From positions 62,001-126,000 of the forward strand of contig CAVPIA010000008.1 in assembly GCA_963704875.1 (NCBI GenBank): 64,000 nt of DNA, in the 5' to 3' direction. Positions 52,154 through 60,917 of this stretch are shown here, piece by piece; within the stretch, counting starts at the first letter, position 1, and each line of letters starts with the position of its first letter. This DNA comes from CAMYOC01 sp963704875 (lineage in GTDB: Bacteria > Pseudomonadota > Gammaproteobacteria > Steroidobacterales > XN24). The notes under the pieces were generated by a model. The model did no database searches and had not been told where the DNA came from. It saw nothing but the letters and a program-made list of their open reading frames with translations. The translations under genes and the position numbers were made by a program.

Positions 52154-54101
52154 TCCATCTGAACATCTGGTGCGCCTTGGCTGGACCAGCGCAGCGCTGG
52201 GCATCAGCGTAGCTCCGCATCTGCCGCGTATGCCAGCCTGGATCGGTCTGCTCACCGTAGCGTGTATTGGCTGGCGCATGCTTGCCGCCGTGCGCGGCTG
52301 GAAAGCGCCGTGGCAGTGGTTGCGGATGTTGCTGGCGGGCGGTGGTTTCGTTGCTGTGATTGCCAGTTACGGCACCGTCAACGGCCTCGAGGCCGGCAGC
52401 GCTTTGCTGGTCGTGATGATGGACATGAAGCTGCTGGAAACCTGGCGGCGGCGTGATTATCAGGTGCTGATGTTTATCAGCTACTTCCTGGTGATGGCGC
52501 AATTGCTGTATGAGCCGAGCATGTGGACCCTGCCATACATGATTGTAGCGGTGGGTTTGAGCACGATAACGCTTATGCAGACCGTACGTCGCGGTCCGGC
52601 CATCCCGGCTGCCAGGGCGAGCCGTCTGGTCGGCACCATGATGTTGTTGGCCCTGCCATTGATGTTGGCGCTGTTCCTGCTGTTTCCACGTGTGCCGGGC
52701 CCGTTCTGGGCAATGCCCACCCGCGGCGGTGGCATCAGCGGCCTCGATGATGTGATGACCCCGGGCAGCGTGAATGCGCTGAGTCTGTCCAATGCAGTCG
52801 CGTTTCGCGCCAGCTTCGAGGGCCGGGTTCCGCCTCCGATCCAGCGCTACTGGCGTGGCCCGGTGCTGCACGATTTCGACGGCGCAAGCTGGCGCGAACC
52901 GGGAGGCCGGCCATGGCGGCCAATCGACATCCGACGCGACGGCGAGAGCATTCGCTACCGGGTAACCATGGAGCCGAGCAGCAGACCATGGCTGATGACG
53001 CTGGATTATCCGGGCGACTGGAGCCAGCCGCGGGCCTATCTTTCCGCGGATTATCAGCTGATGGCGATGCGCCCGATTGAGCAGTTGACCGCCTACAGCG
53101 TCGTCTCCTATCCGGATGCATTGACCGGGCTTGCGATAGATCCGCGCGAACAGGCGATGAACCTCAGGTTGCCGGCGGAGCGGAACCCGCGAGCTCAGGC
53201 GCTGGCGAGAGAGATTCGAGGCCGCCATCCGGACGATCGTGGTTTTTTGCGGGCGGTCCTCGAGCGTTTCACGCTTGAACCCTATACCTACACGCTGCGA
53301 CCACCGGCGCTTCGCGGCAGTCATCCGGTCGATGAGTTTCTTTTCGACAGCCGCAGAGGGTTTTGCGAGCACTTCGCCTCAGCGTTTGCGGTACTCATGC
53401 GCGCCGGTGGCATACCGGCCCGGATTGTCACCGGGTATCAGGGTGGCGAATTGAATCCGCTCAACAACCGGATGACGGTGCGTCAGTCGGATGCCCACGC
53501 ATGGACCGAGGTCTGGTTACCGGACGAAGGCTGGATGCGCGTCGACCCGACCGCCGCAGTCGCACCCGACCGGATCGAGCTCAGCCTGGCGGATGCGCTG
53601 CCGGAAAGTGATCTGGTGCCGGGGCGGTTTATGCGTTCGTTGCCGCTGCTGCTGGACCTGCAGCAGCGCTGGGATGCGCTGGACAGTGCCTGGAATGAAT
53701 GGGTGCTGGCCTATGGCCCCGAGCGGCAGATCGCGCTGTTACGAAGTCTGGGTGTCAACAGCCCTGACTGGCGCGCGCTGGCCGCCGTGCTCGGCGCCAC
53801 CGTGCTTCTTATCCTCGGTGGGGTGGCGCTGTGGACCGCCTGGCACTACCGTCCGAGCGCCGAAGATCGCGTACAGCGTATGTACCGGCAATTCGTCGCC
53901 AGGCTGGCCCGACGCGGGATCCACCGCGCCCCGTGGGAAGGCCCGCTGGTGCTTGCCGAACGCGCCCAACGTCTGCTTCCGGCCTATGCCGGCGCTATCC
54001 AGTCGATTACCCGCAGCTATGTCAGATTGCGCTATGAAGAGTGCAGCCGCGAGGCAGAGATGGTGCGGTTTAGGCGTCTGCTGAAAGGCTTCCGTCCCTA
54101 G
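52146..54101 (+). CDS. TgpA-like membrane transglutaminase
   Basis: A 651-residue protein like Pseudomonas TgpA (DUF3488 plus transglutaminase core). About six membrane helices occupy the first 190 residues, then a periplasmic domain with the Cys-His-Asp triad: RGFCEHFASAF (Cys near 417), SDAHAWTEVW (His near 453) and the Asp in RVDPTAA. A last helix near 545-565 and a short cytosolic tail follow. The ATG at 52146 overlaps the DUF58 stop by eight bases. Likely a periplasmic peptidase or transglutaminase acting on cell-envelope substrates. Confidence 0.92.
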   Translation: MISPSEHLVRLGWTSAALGISVAPHLPRMPAWIGLLTVACIGWRMLAAVRGWKAPWQWLRMLLAGGGFVAVIASYGTVNGLEAGSALLVVMMDMKLLETWRRRDYQVLMFISYFLVMAQLLYEPSMWTLPYMIVAVGLSTITLMQTVRRGPAIPAARASRLVGTMMLLALPLMLALFLLFPRVPGPFWAMPTRGGGISGLDDVMTPGSVNALSLSNAVAFRASFEGRVPPPIQRYWRGPVLHDFDGASWREPGGRPWRPIDIRRDGESIRYRVTMEPSSRPWLMTLDYPGDWSQPRAYLSADYQLMAMRPIEQLTAYSVVSYPDALTGLAIDPREQAMNLRLPAERNPRAQALAREIRGRHPDDRGFLRAVLERFTLEPYTYTLRPPALRGSHPVDEFLFDSRRGFCEHFASAFAVLMRAGGIPARIVTGYQGGELNPLNNRMTVRQSDAHAWTEVWLPDEGWMRVDPTAAVAPDRIELSLADALPESDLVPGRFMRSLPLLLDLQQRWDALDSAWNEWVLAYGPERQIALLRSLGVNSPDWRALAAVLGATVLLILGGVALWTAWHYRPSAEDRVQRMYRQFVARLARRGIHRAPWEGPLVLAERAQRLLPAYAGAIQSITRSYVRLRYEECSREAEMVRFRRLLKGFRP

Positions 54102-54325
54102 CAGGCTGTTGAAGCGCCCGCATACGGCACGGTCCGGCGTTGGCCAGCGGCTCAAAATGCTCATGTAGCCAATCTACACTCCGCTTTCTCCCCCCTGCCC
54201 GCCTTGTCTCGCGCTCGCCTGCGAACCCTTCAACAACCTGCTGGGGAGCTGGAAGCGCCCGCATACGGCACGATCCGGCGTTGGTCAGCGGCCAAAAATG
54301 CTCATGTAACCGATCCACGTTCGAC
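54100..54325. repeat. duplicated intergenic repeat, MITE-like ends
   Basis: Between two converging genes. The first unit (54100-54242) is bounded by 15-base inverted ends with one mismatch (AGCAGGCTGTTGAAG and CTTCAACAACCTGCT). A second, less complete copy begins 141 bases after the first at 54252; the first 65 or so bases match closely. The ends resemble a class of gammaproteobacterial intergenic repeats ending in TTCAACA-CCTGCTA that I recall from other genomes. The transposgenase is absent. Confidence 0.8.
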
Positions 54326-54365
54326 GTCCGGACCACTGCCCGCAGACGATTCTGCGACCGCTGGA

Positions 54366-55652
54366 CTAGCGCGCGTCCAGCTCCCTGGCCGCCTGGCTCC
54401 CGGCTTCGACGTTGACTCGCCACAGCAAAAAGCCGCCCACTACAAACAGGATACTCAGGGCGAGGATGCTGTCGCGCTCGGTGGCGCCAAGCACGACGAC
54501 CATGGCCATAAGCAATGGCCCCAGTATTGCCGCGAACTTGCCGACCATATTGAAGAACCCGAAAAATTCAGCAGTCTTCGATTTGGGGATCAGACGAGCA
54601 TAGAGTGACCGGCTCAGGCTTTGGACGCCGCCCTGGACCAGGCCGATTGCGATGGCCAGATTGTAGAAATCCCTGCTGTCCTCCAGCCACCCCCAGGCGT
54701 AGAACAACGCGGCGATATAGACCGCCAGACCGATCAGGATGGCGGGTCTCGGCCCGATCTTTTTACCCAACCAGCCGAAGGCGAGCGCAGCAGGAAATGC
54801 AACGAACTGGGTCAGCAGCAAGGCCGCCACCAGGCTGCCCTGATCGAGCCCCAGCACACGGTCACCAAAAAACACCGCCGTCTTTATCACGGTATTGACG
54901 CCGTCAATGTACAGCCAGTATCCGATCAGAAATACCAGCAACACCCGCAGCTGCCGCACCTCGCGGAATGTGCCGGCGAGCTGGGCCAGGCCTTCCCTCA
55001 CCGCCTGCCAGCGCGACGCCTTGCGTGGTGTCGGGGTTTCCTTGACGCCAAGCATCAGCGGCACAGTGAACGCTGCCCACCAGATGGCGACCGTCACAAA
55101 AGACGCCTTCACTGCAGCGCCGGCATCGGCCAGGCCGAACATCTCCGGTTGCTGCGCCATCAATACGTTGAGCGCAAATAACAGGCCGCCGCCAACATAC
55201 CCCATGGCATAGCCAAACGCGGACACCACGTCGAAGTCCTCTTCTTTGGAGACGTCGACGATCATCGAGTCATAAAAGACATTTGCCCCGGAGAAACCAA
55301 TCGTGCCGAGACCGTAAAGCACCAGCCCAAGCCACCACTGGCCAGTGTGCACCCAGGCGAGTCCGGCGGCCATCACTACGCCGAGCATGGCGAACGTTGC
55401 GAGAAATCTCTTACGGTTGCCGCCCCGGTCAGCAATCGCACCCAGAATGGGTGCCGATATGGCCACCAGCACGCTGGAACCGGCCAGAGTCATGTTGAAC
55501 CAGAACTGAGAGTCCTTGGCACTGATATCGCTGCTCAGGGCGCTGTAGAACACCGGGAAAAATCCGGCCATGATCGTGGTCGCAAAGGCTGAGTTGGCCC
55601 AGTCATAAAGTGCCCAGGACAGGACAGGCTTGCTCAGCAATATTCGCTTCAT
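54366..55652 (-). CDS. MFS transporter, UMF1 family
   Basis: A 428-residue major-facilitator permease with about 11 to 12 helices. It opens VLSWALYDWANSAFATTIMAGFFPVFY, characteristic of the UMF1/Atg22-like family. ADRGGNRKRFL near residue 70 is the MFS loop 2-3 motif. The substrate is not known; the family includes putative amino-acid effluxers. Its stop is next to the intergenic repeat. The 171 bases upstream, before prfC, show no further gene. Confidence 0.9.
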   Translation of the reverse strand: MKRILLSKPVLSWALYDWANSAFATTIMAGFFPVFYSALSSDISAKDSQFWFNMTLAGSSVLVAISAPILGAIADRGGNRKRFLATFAMLGVVMAAGLAWVHTGQWWLGLVLYGLGTIGFSGANVFYDSMIVDVSKEEDFDVVSAFGYAMGYVGGGLLFALNVLMAQQPEMFGLADAGAAVKASFVTVAIWWAAFTVPLMLGVKETPTPRKASRWQAVREGLAQLAGTFREVRQLRVLLVFLIGYWLYIDGVNTVIKTAVFFGDRVLGLDQGSLVAALLLTQFVAFPAALAFGWLGKKIGPRPAILIGLAVYIAALFYAWGWLEDSRDFYNLAIAIGLVQGGVQSLSRSLYARLIPKSKTAEFFGFFNMVGKFAAILGPLLMAMVVVLGATERDSILALSILFVVGGFLLWRVNVEAGSQAARELDAR

Positions 55653-55823
55653 GGTCGGGGCTCACTGCAACAAGGCGACCATCGGCCGCGGGATGGCTAA
55701 CTATACCGGAGGACGATGCCAGGGTTGAGCTTGAACTTGAGGGCTGCGCATCGGCCGATGAACCCTGATGAGTCGATCCCCGGGCACGCTTGCTTGAATG
55801 TCCGCTGGCGGTGAGCGCGAAGT

Positions 55824-57413
55824 TCAGGCAGCGAGCTGTTCACGCGTCGCGTGGAACCTGATCTCCGGCCAGCGTTCTTCGGTCAGGCTCAGATTGACCC
55901 GGGTCGGGGCAACATATACCAGGCTGTCGCTGTGGTCTCGCGCCAGCTGATCGTGAGCTTTCCGCTCGAACTCGGCGAGCCTTCGCTCGTCATCCGCGTA
56001 GATCCAGCGCGCGGTCGCAACCTGTACCGACTCGAACTGACATTCGACGCCATACTCGGAGCGCAAACGGAAGGCCACCACGTCGAATTGCAGCGGCCCG
56101 ACCGCGCCGAGAATCAGATCGTTATTGCGCAAGGGACGAAACAGCTGGGTGGCGCCCTCCTCGCACAGCTGATTCAGACCCTTCTGCAGCGCTTTCATCT
56201 TGAGTGGATCGCGCAGTACCGCGCGGCGGAATATCTCCGGCGCGAAATTCGGCACGCCGGTGAACTGCAATTTCTCGCCTTGAGAAAACGTATCGCCAAT
56301 ATTGATCGTGCCGTGGTTGTGCAAACCGATAATGTCGCCAGCGCAGGCGTGCTCTGCCTGTTGCCGGTCGGAGGCAAGGAAGGTCAGCGCATCGGCAACG
56401 CGGATCTCCTTGCCCGTGCGAACATGGGTGAGCTTCATGCCCGGATTGTAGCTGCCGGAACAGATACGCAGAAACGCTATCCGGTCACGGTGCGCGGGGT
56501 CCATATTCGCCTGAATCTTGAATACGAACCCGGAAAACGCGTCTTCACCCGGTTCAACAGTACGCTCGCGCGCCGTGCGGGCTTGCGGCGGCGGCGCCCA
56601 GTCGACAAAGGAGCTTAGCAACTCGCGGACACCGAAAGTGTTGATGGCAGAGCCAAAAAATACCGGTGTCTGACGACCTTCCCGATACGCGTCCAGATCG
56701 AGTGGATCGCAGGCACCGCGCACTAGTTCCACTTCCTCGCAGAATTCTTGGTGACGATCTCCGAGCAATTCTGCCGCCTGCGCGCAACGGATATCGTCAA
56801 TCGTGACTGTCTCTCCCAGCGCGCCCTTGACGCCAGGCCGGTAGACATAGATCCGGTCTTCCAGCAGATGATAGACACCGCGCAGATCACGCCCCATGCC
56901 GATTGGCCAGGTGATCGGGGTGCACTGGATCCCGAGCACCTTTTCGATCTCGTCCAGCAAATCCAGGGGTTCACGACCGTCGCGATCAAGCTTGTTAATG
57001 AAGGTGATGATCGGGGTATCCCGCATGCGGCATACCTCCATCAGCTTCACCGTCCTCTCTTCCACGCCCTTGGCGCAGTCGATCACCATCAGCGCGGAGT
57101 CCACCGCTGTCAGCGTCCGATAAGTGTCCTCGGAGAAATCACCGTGACCCGGCGTGTCGAGCAGATTCACGGTGCGCCCTGAGAACTCAAACTGCATCAC
57201 CGAGGAGGTCACCGAGATACCGCGCTCCTGCTCCAGCGCCATCCAGTCCGACGTCGCATGCCGCGATGCCTTGCGACCCTTCACCGACCCGGCAAGCGTG
57301 ATCGCGCCGCCAAAAAGCAACAGCTTCTCGGTAAGCGTCGTCTTGCCCGCATCCGGGTGCGAGATGATGGCGAATGTGCGCCGTTGTGAGACGGCCTTGG
57401 CGGTGGAAGTCAT
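55824..57413 (-). CDS. prfC: peptide chain release factor 3
   Basis: GTPase that recycles RF1/RF2 after termination, 529 residues. G1 is SHPDAGKTT near residues 18-26, G3 DTPGHGDFSEDTYR near 88, G4 NKLDRDGREP near 142. The domain 2-3 region runs FRPLRNNDLILGAVGPLQFDVVAFR in pieces from about 390. The ATG at 57413 gives the family N-terminus (RRTFAIISHPDAGK); the longer frame has no match. Confidence 0.96.
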   Translation of the reverse strand: MTSTAKAVSQRRTFAIISHPDAGKTTLTEKLLLFGGAITLAGSVKGRKASRHATSDWMALEQERGISVTSSVMQFEFSGRTVNLLDTPGHGDFSEDTYRTLTAVDSALMVIDCAKGVEERTVKLMEVCRMRDTPIITFINKLDRDGREPLDLLDEIEKVLGIQCTPITWPIGMGRDLRGVYHLLEDRIYVYRPGVKGALGETVTIDDIRCAQAAELLGDRHQEFCEEVELVRGACDPLDLDAYREGRQTPVFFGSAINTFGVRELLSSFVDWAPPPQARTARERTVEPGEDAFSGFVFKIQANMDPAHRDRIAFLRICSGSYNPGMKLTHVRTGKEIRVADALTFLASDRQQAEHACAGDIIGLHNHGTINIGDTFSQGEKLQFTGVPNFAPEIFRRAVLRDPLKMKALQKGLNQLCEEGATQLFRPLRNNDLILGAVGPLQFDVVAFRLRSEYGVECQFESVQVATARWIYADDERRLAEFERKAHDQLARDHSDSLVYVAPTRVNLSLTEERWPEIRFHATREQLAA

Positions 57414-57507
57414 AGCGCGATGCCGGTACGGCGAAGCCGGGGCGAGAATCGAAGCCGGTAATTGTAACCCAGTGGCCGGGATCAGCGTAGCGGGCGCATG
57501 CAAGGAT

Positions 57508-57993
57508 CTAATGTTTGGCCGCCCGATCGCACACGTGGCGCTCCAGCACCAGCGCATCTTCACGGCCCTGATGGCTTCGGTAATAGTCCTTGCGTACGCC
57601 GATCCGCCGGAAGCCAACAGACTCATACAGCTGCAATGCCGCGGTATTCGAGGGCCGCACTTCGAGAATCAGCCGCTGCGCGCCAAGATGGCCGGCCTCC
57701 TCGAACAACCAGCCAAGCAAAGCCCGACCTACGCCACAGCCGTGCCAGTCGGGGTGGATACAGATATTCAGCAGATGCGCTTCGCCGGCGGCAGCGGACA
57801 TCACGGCATACCCGCGGATGTGCTCATCGCAAGCCACTACGATGGCGCAATAGCCGACCCGGAGACAGTCACGGAAGATACCCTCGGACCATGGAAACTC
57901 ATACGCCTCGCGCTCTATGCCGGCCACCTGAGCCAGATCCTGCTCGCGCATCGGCCGCACCGGCAACAGCGGAATTTCCGGCCGCGCGCTCAC
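57508..57993 (-). CDS. rimI: ribosomal protein S18-alanine N-acetyltransferase
   Basis: GNAT acetyltransferase of 161 residues. The acetyl-CoA loop is HGCGVGRALLGWLFEEA (about 88-104), preceded by IRGYAVMSAAAGEAHLLNICIHPDW. The C-terminal GFRRIGVRKDYY fits RimI. It starts GTG, overlapping the UDG stop by four bases. In E. coli it acetylates the N-terminal Ala of S18. Confidence 0.93.
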   Translation of the reverse strand: MSARPEIPLLPVRPMREQDLAQVAGIEREAYEFPWSEGIFRDCLRVGYCAIVVACDEHIRGYAVMSAAAGEAHLLNICIHPDWHGCGVGRALLGWLFEEAGHLGAQRLILEVRPSNTAALQLYESVGFRRIGVRKDYYRSHQGREDALVLERHVCDRAAKH

Positions 57994-58775
57994 GCTGTTT
58001 GTTTCTCCAACAGCGAACGCGCCAACAGCAAGTCCCGCCAGACTTTGCCCTTTTCCGACGGTCGTCGGAGCAGATAGGCGGGGTGATAAGTGACTATCAG
58101 CGGCGTGCGGCGAGGTCCGAAGTGATGGATTTGTCCGCGCAAACGGCCAACCGGGACATCCTGGCCAAGCAATCGCTGCGCTGCAACCCTGCCAACAGCG
58201 AGGATAACCCGTGGCTGGATCAACTCAATCTGACGTTCCAGATACGGCGCGCAACAATTCGCCTCCTCCACAGACGGATCGCGATTGTCTGGTGGGCGAC
58301 ACTTGATGACATTGGCGATGTAGGCCGTGGCACGGGACTGGCTGACACCGGCCAGCATGGAGTCAAGCAACTGTCCGGCCCTGCCCACGAATGGCTCGCC
58401 GCGACGGTCCTCCTCTGCACCGGGTGCTTCACCGATGATCATCCAGTCAGCAGCAGCCGCACCCACCCCGAAAACGGTGTTGCTGCGGGTCTCGGCCAGT
58501 GGACACAACTGGCAAGCTGAAACGGTGGCCTGCAGTGTTTCCCAATCGAGTTCGGCTACCGGCGTACCCGACACGAGCGACGCGGGTGACTCGCGTGATT
58601 CGGGTCTCGGCAGATGCGCGGCTGGCGCTGGAGCGGATGGGGCGGACTCATGTGCAACCGTGTCCGCTTCTTCAACAATGTCCGCTTCAAACGGGCGGTC
58701 ACGGCGCACCCAGGCGGTGATGCCCATCGTGCGCAGGTAGCGGACGCGGCGAGCCTCCGGGTCGGGCGCTGACAT
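57990..58775 (-). CDS. family-4 uracil-DNA glycosylase
   Basis: A 261-residue 4Fe-4S uracil-DNA glycosylase. The N-terminal 85 residues are low-complexity and Ala/Ser/Pro-rich. The catalytic part has CQLCPLAETRSNTVFGVG (about 92-109), the GEAPGAEEDRRGEPFVGRAGQLLD motif, NVIKCRPPDNRDP, a Cys pair at the start of CCAPYLERQI, and THYPAY-like TYHPAYLLRR. The Cys set fits cluster binding. Coupled to pssA by a TGATG overlap and to rimI by GTGA. Confidence 0.93.
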   Translation of the reverse strand: MSAPDPEARRVRYLRTMGITAWVRRDRPFEADIVEEADTVAHESAPSAPAPAAHLPRPESRESPASLVSGTPVAELDWETLQATVSACQLCPLAETRSNTVFGVGAAAADWMIIGEAPGAEEDRRGEPFVGRAGQLLDSMLAGVSQSRATAYIANVIKCRPPDNRDPSVEEANCCAPYLERQIELIQPRVILAVGRVAAQRLLGQDVPVGRLRGQIHHFGPRRTPLIVTYHPAYLLRRPSEKGKVWRDLLLARSLLEKQTA

Positions 58776-59572
58776 CAGGCCGCTTTCTTGTCCCCGGTCT
58801 GTTGCCGATCCCGCGCCCGCGACCGGCGCACGAATGTGACCACGGGACCGGAGATCGCGTAGCCCACAAACATCGAAAACAGGACCACCGGCGGCTCCAG
58901 CGAAACAAGAATAAGGAATGCCGGGATCAGCAGCAGATAGGGAAACGAAATATGGCGACTGAGATTCAGCTCCCGGCCGCTGTAATAATGGAAGTTACTC
59001 ACCATCAGTGCGCCGGCCACCGCGGTGACGCCAAACGCAATCACAAAACCCCAGAACCCGTGCAGCGAGTACTCCGTCGCCAGCCATACCGTGCCGGCAA
59101 CCAGTGCGGCCCCTGACGGGCTTGGCAGTCCTTCGAAATAACGTTTATCAGCAATACCAATGCGCGAGTTGTAGCGTGCCAGTCGCATGGCCGCGCATAC
59201 CGCGTAGAAGAACGCAGCCAGCCAGCCCAGCCGGCCCCAGAGCCAACCATATTCTGGCAGCACGGTCGCGCCCCATTGATAAACCACCAGCGCCGGCGCC
59301 AGGCCAAACGACACCATGTCCGACAGGCTGTCGTACTCCTTGCCAAAATCGCTCTCTGTGTGGGTCAAACGCGCGACACGACCATCAAGGCCGTCAAGCG
59401 CCATGGCGACGAAAATAGCCACCGCAGCCTTCTGAAAATTGCCATCCATCGCAGCCACCACGGAAAAGAAACCCGCGAACAGCGCGCCGGTGGTGAACAA
59501 ATTAGGCAGCAGATAGATGCCCCTGCGACGCAATGACGCTTTTTGCGTCTGCAGCTTTGTCTGTTTATCCAT
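58775..59572 (-). CDS. pssA: CDP-diacylglycerol-serine O-phosphatidyltransferase
   Basis: Membrane enzyme of 265 residues that makes phosphatidylserine from CDP-DAG and serine, the precursor of PE. The CDP-alcohol phosphotransferase motif DGLDGRVARLTHTESDFGKEYDSLSDM is visible (about 69-95), with the paired aspartates. About seven helices follow. It belongs to the Bacillus/alpha-type PssA rather than the soluble E. coli type. The ATG at 59572 suits the family; the upstream frame is unrelated. Confidence 0.94.
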   Translation of the reverse strand: MDKQTKLQTQKASLRRRGIYLLPNLFTTGALFAGFFSVVAAMDGNFQKAAVAIFVAMALDGLDGRVARLTHTESDFGKEYDSLSDMVSFGLAPALVVYQWGATVLPEYGWLWGRLGWLAAFFYAVCAAMRLARYNSRIGIADKRYFEGLPSPSGAALVAGTVWLATEYSLHGFWGFVIAFGVTAVAGALMVSNFHYYSGRELNLSRHISFPYLLLIPAFLILVSLEPPVVLFSMFVGYAISGPVVTFVRRSRARDRQQTGDKKAA

Positions 59573-59818
59573 GGCTGTCACTTTATTACGACTGACCGGG
59601 CATGCGCCAGTGAGCCGGACCCCGTCGCCATCTCGCAGGCGCGCAGGCAGCCGGCAAAAAGCACGCTGAAACGGCCGACGTCGCCTGGCGCGTGAGATCG
59701 CCTTCGGTGGGCCAATATGACCGCTGTCGTCACTCCTGGCACGATGCGCCGCACAATGCTTGTTGCCGGCGCCTCGCCCAGCCAGCGCCGGGCGCGTCAC
59801 GGCGCAGTCGCGGGCCTC

Positions 59819-60805
59819 TCACTTCAGCCAAGGCATCATCGCCCGAAGTCGGGCGCCAACAGCTTCCATGCCATGGGATTCTGCAGCCTCGCGGCCGGCA
59901 AGCAGCGTCGGGAAGCCGGCTTTTGCATCCGCATCCAGTTCGTCCGCAAAACGGCCGTCGCGGATTTCGTCGAGCATCCTGCGCATCTCATCCCGGCTGG
60001 CCTGATTGATGACCCGGGGCCCGCGCGTGTAGTCACCGTACTCCGCGGTGCTTGAGATCGAGCGTCGCATATCGGCAATGCCCTGACGATGGATCATGTC
60101 GGCGATCAACTTCACTTCGTGCAGACAGCTGAAATAAGCCAGTTCCTCCGGATAACCTGCCTCCACCAGGGTATCGAAAGCAGCCCCGATCAGATGGGTG
60201 AGGCCGCCGCACAAGACGGCTTGCTCGGCGAACAGATCAGTTTCAGTTTCGTTGCGGAAACTGGTCTCGATGATCCCGGCTCTACCGTGACCATTGGCCG
60301 CGGCGTATGACAAACCCAGAGCCCGGGCCGAGCCGCTGGCATCCTGATGTACAGCAAGCAATGCCGGTGTTCCCCCGCCAGCCGTGTAGGTCGCCCGGAC
60401 CTGTTCGCCGATGCCTAGCGGCGCCACCATCAATACGTCGAGATCAGCGCGCGGCTGAAGCCTGCCGAAATGGATGTTGTAGCCATGCGCAAACATCAGC
60501 GCCGCACCGGGCTGCATCCGCGGCGCCAGGACCTGCTGATAGAGCTGAACCTGTGCCTCGTCGGGCACCAGCATCATCAGCAGGTCGCAACGCTCAGCAG
60601 CATGTTCAAGCGAGCACACGCGCAGATCGTCTGCCTCGCAGCCAGCCCTCGATGCCGAGTTCTCGCGTAACGCGACACACACATCGATAGCAGAATCACG
60701 CAGATTTAGCGCATGGGCGCGGCCCTGCGAGCCAAATCCGAAGATCGCCACGCGGCGGCCGCGCAACAGCGCCGGATCAGTATCCTTGTCATAGTAGGTT
60801 TGCAT
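59819..60805 (-). CDS. ketol-acid reductoisomerase homologue lacking two catalytic residues
   Basis: A 328-residue class I KARI-like protein. The NADPH-binding loop GFGSQGRAHALNLRDS (23-38) and Ser-rich phosphate loop (ENSASR) are intact, as are His107, Asp190, Glu194, Glu230 and Ser251. But the conserved Lys130 is Leu (codon CTA, 60416-60418) and metal-ligand Glu226 is Ser (AGC, 60128-60130). Normal KARI converts acetolactate to dihydroxyisovalerate in Val/Leu/Ile synthesis. The loss may mean another reaction or a regulatory role; the fold looks complete. No ilvB or ilvH is nearby. Divergent from proS. Confidence 0.93.
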   Translation of the reverse strand: MQTYYDKDTDPALLRGRRVAIFGFGSQGRAHALNLRDSAIDVCVALRENSASRAGCEADDLRVCSLEHAAERCDLLMMLVPDEAQVQLYQQVLAPRMQPGAALMFAHGYNIHFGRLQPRADLDVLMVAPLGIGEQVRATYTAGGGTPALLAVHQDASGSARALGLSYAAANGHGRAGIIETSFRNETETDLFAEQAVLCGGLTHLIGAAFDTLVEAGYPEELAYFSCLHEVKLIADMIHRQGIADMRRSISSTAEYGDYTRGPRVINQASRDEMRRMLDEIRDGRFADELDADAKAGFPTLLAGREAAESHGMEAVGARLRAMMPWLK

Positions 60806-60917
60806 CGCCTGTCTCCCGGCCGGGGTCTGCGCCGTACCGCTTTCCGGTACAAATTCAGCATGTTCGGCTTACAATGTGCGTCCTGGATAAAAGCGCCGAA
60901 CTGGCACAGGATTTCGC

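Noticed and set aside
52095..53372. 425-residue open frame antisense to the transglutaminase gene
   Set aside because: His/Gln/Arg-rich shadow without domains; the plus-strand gene shows the catalytic triad.
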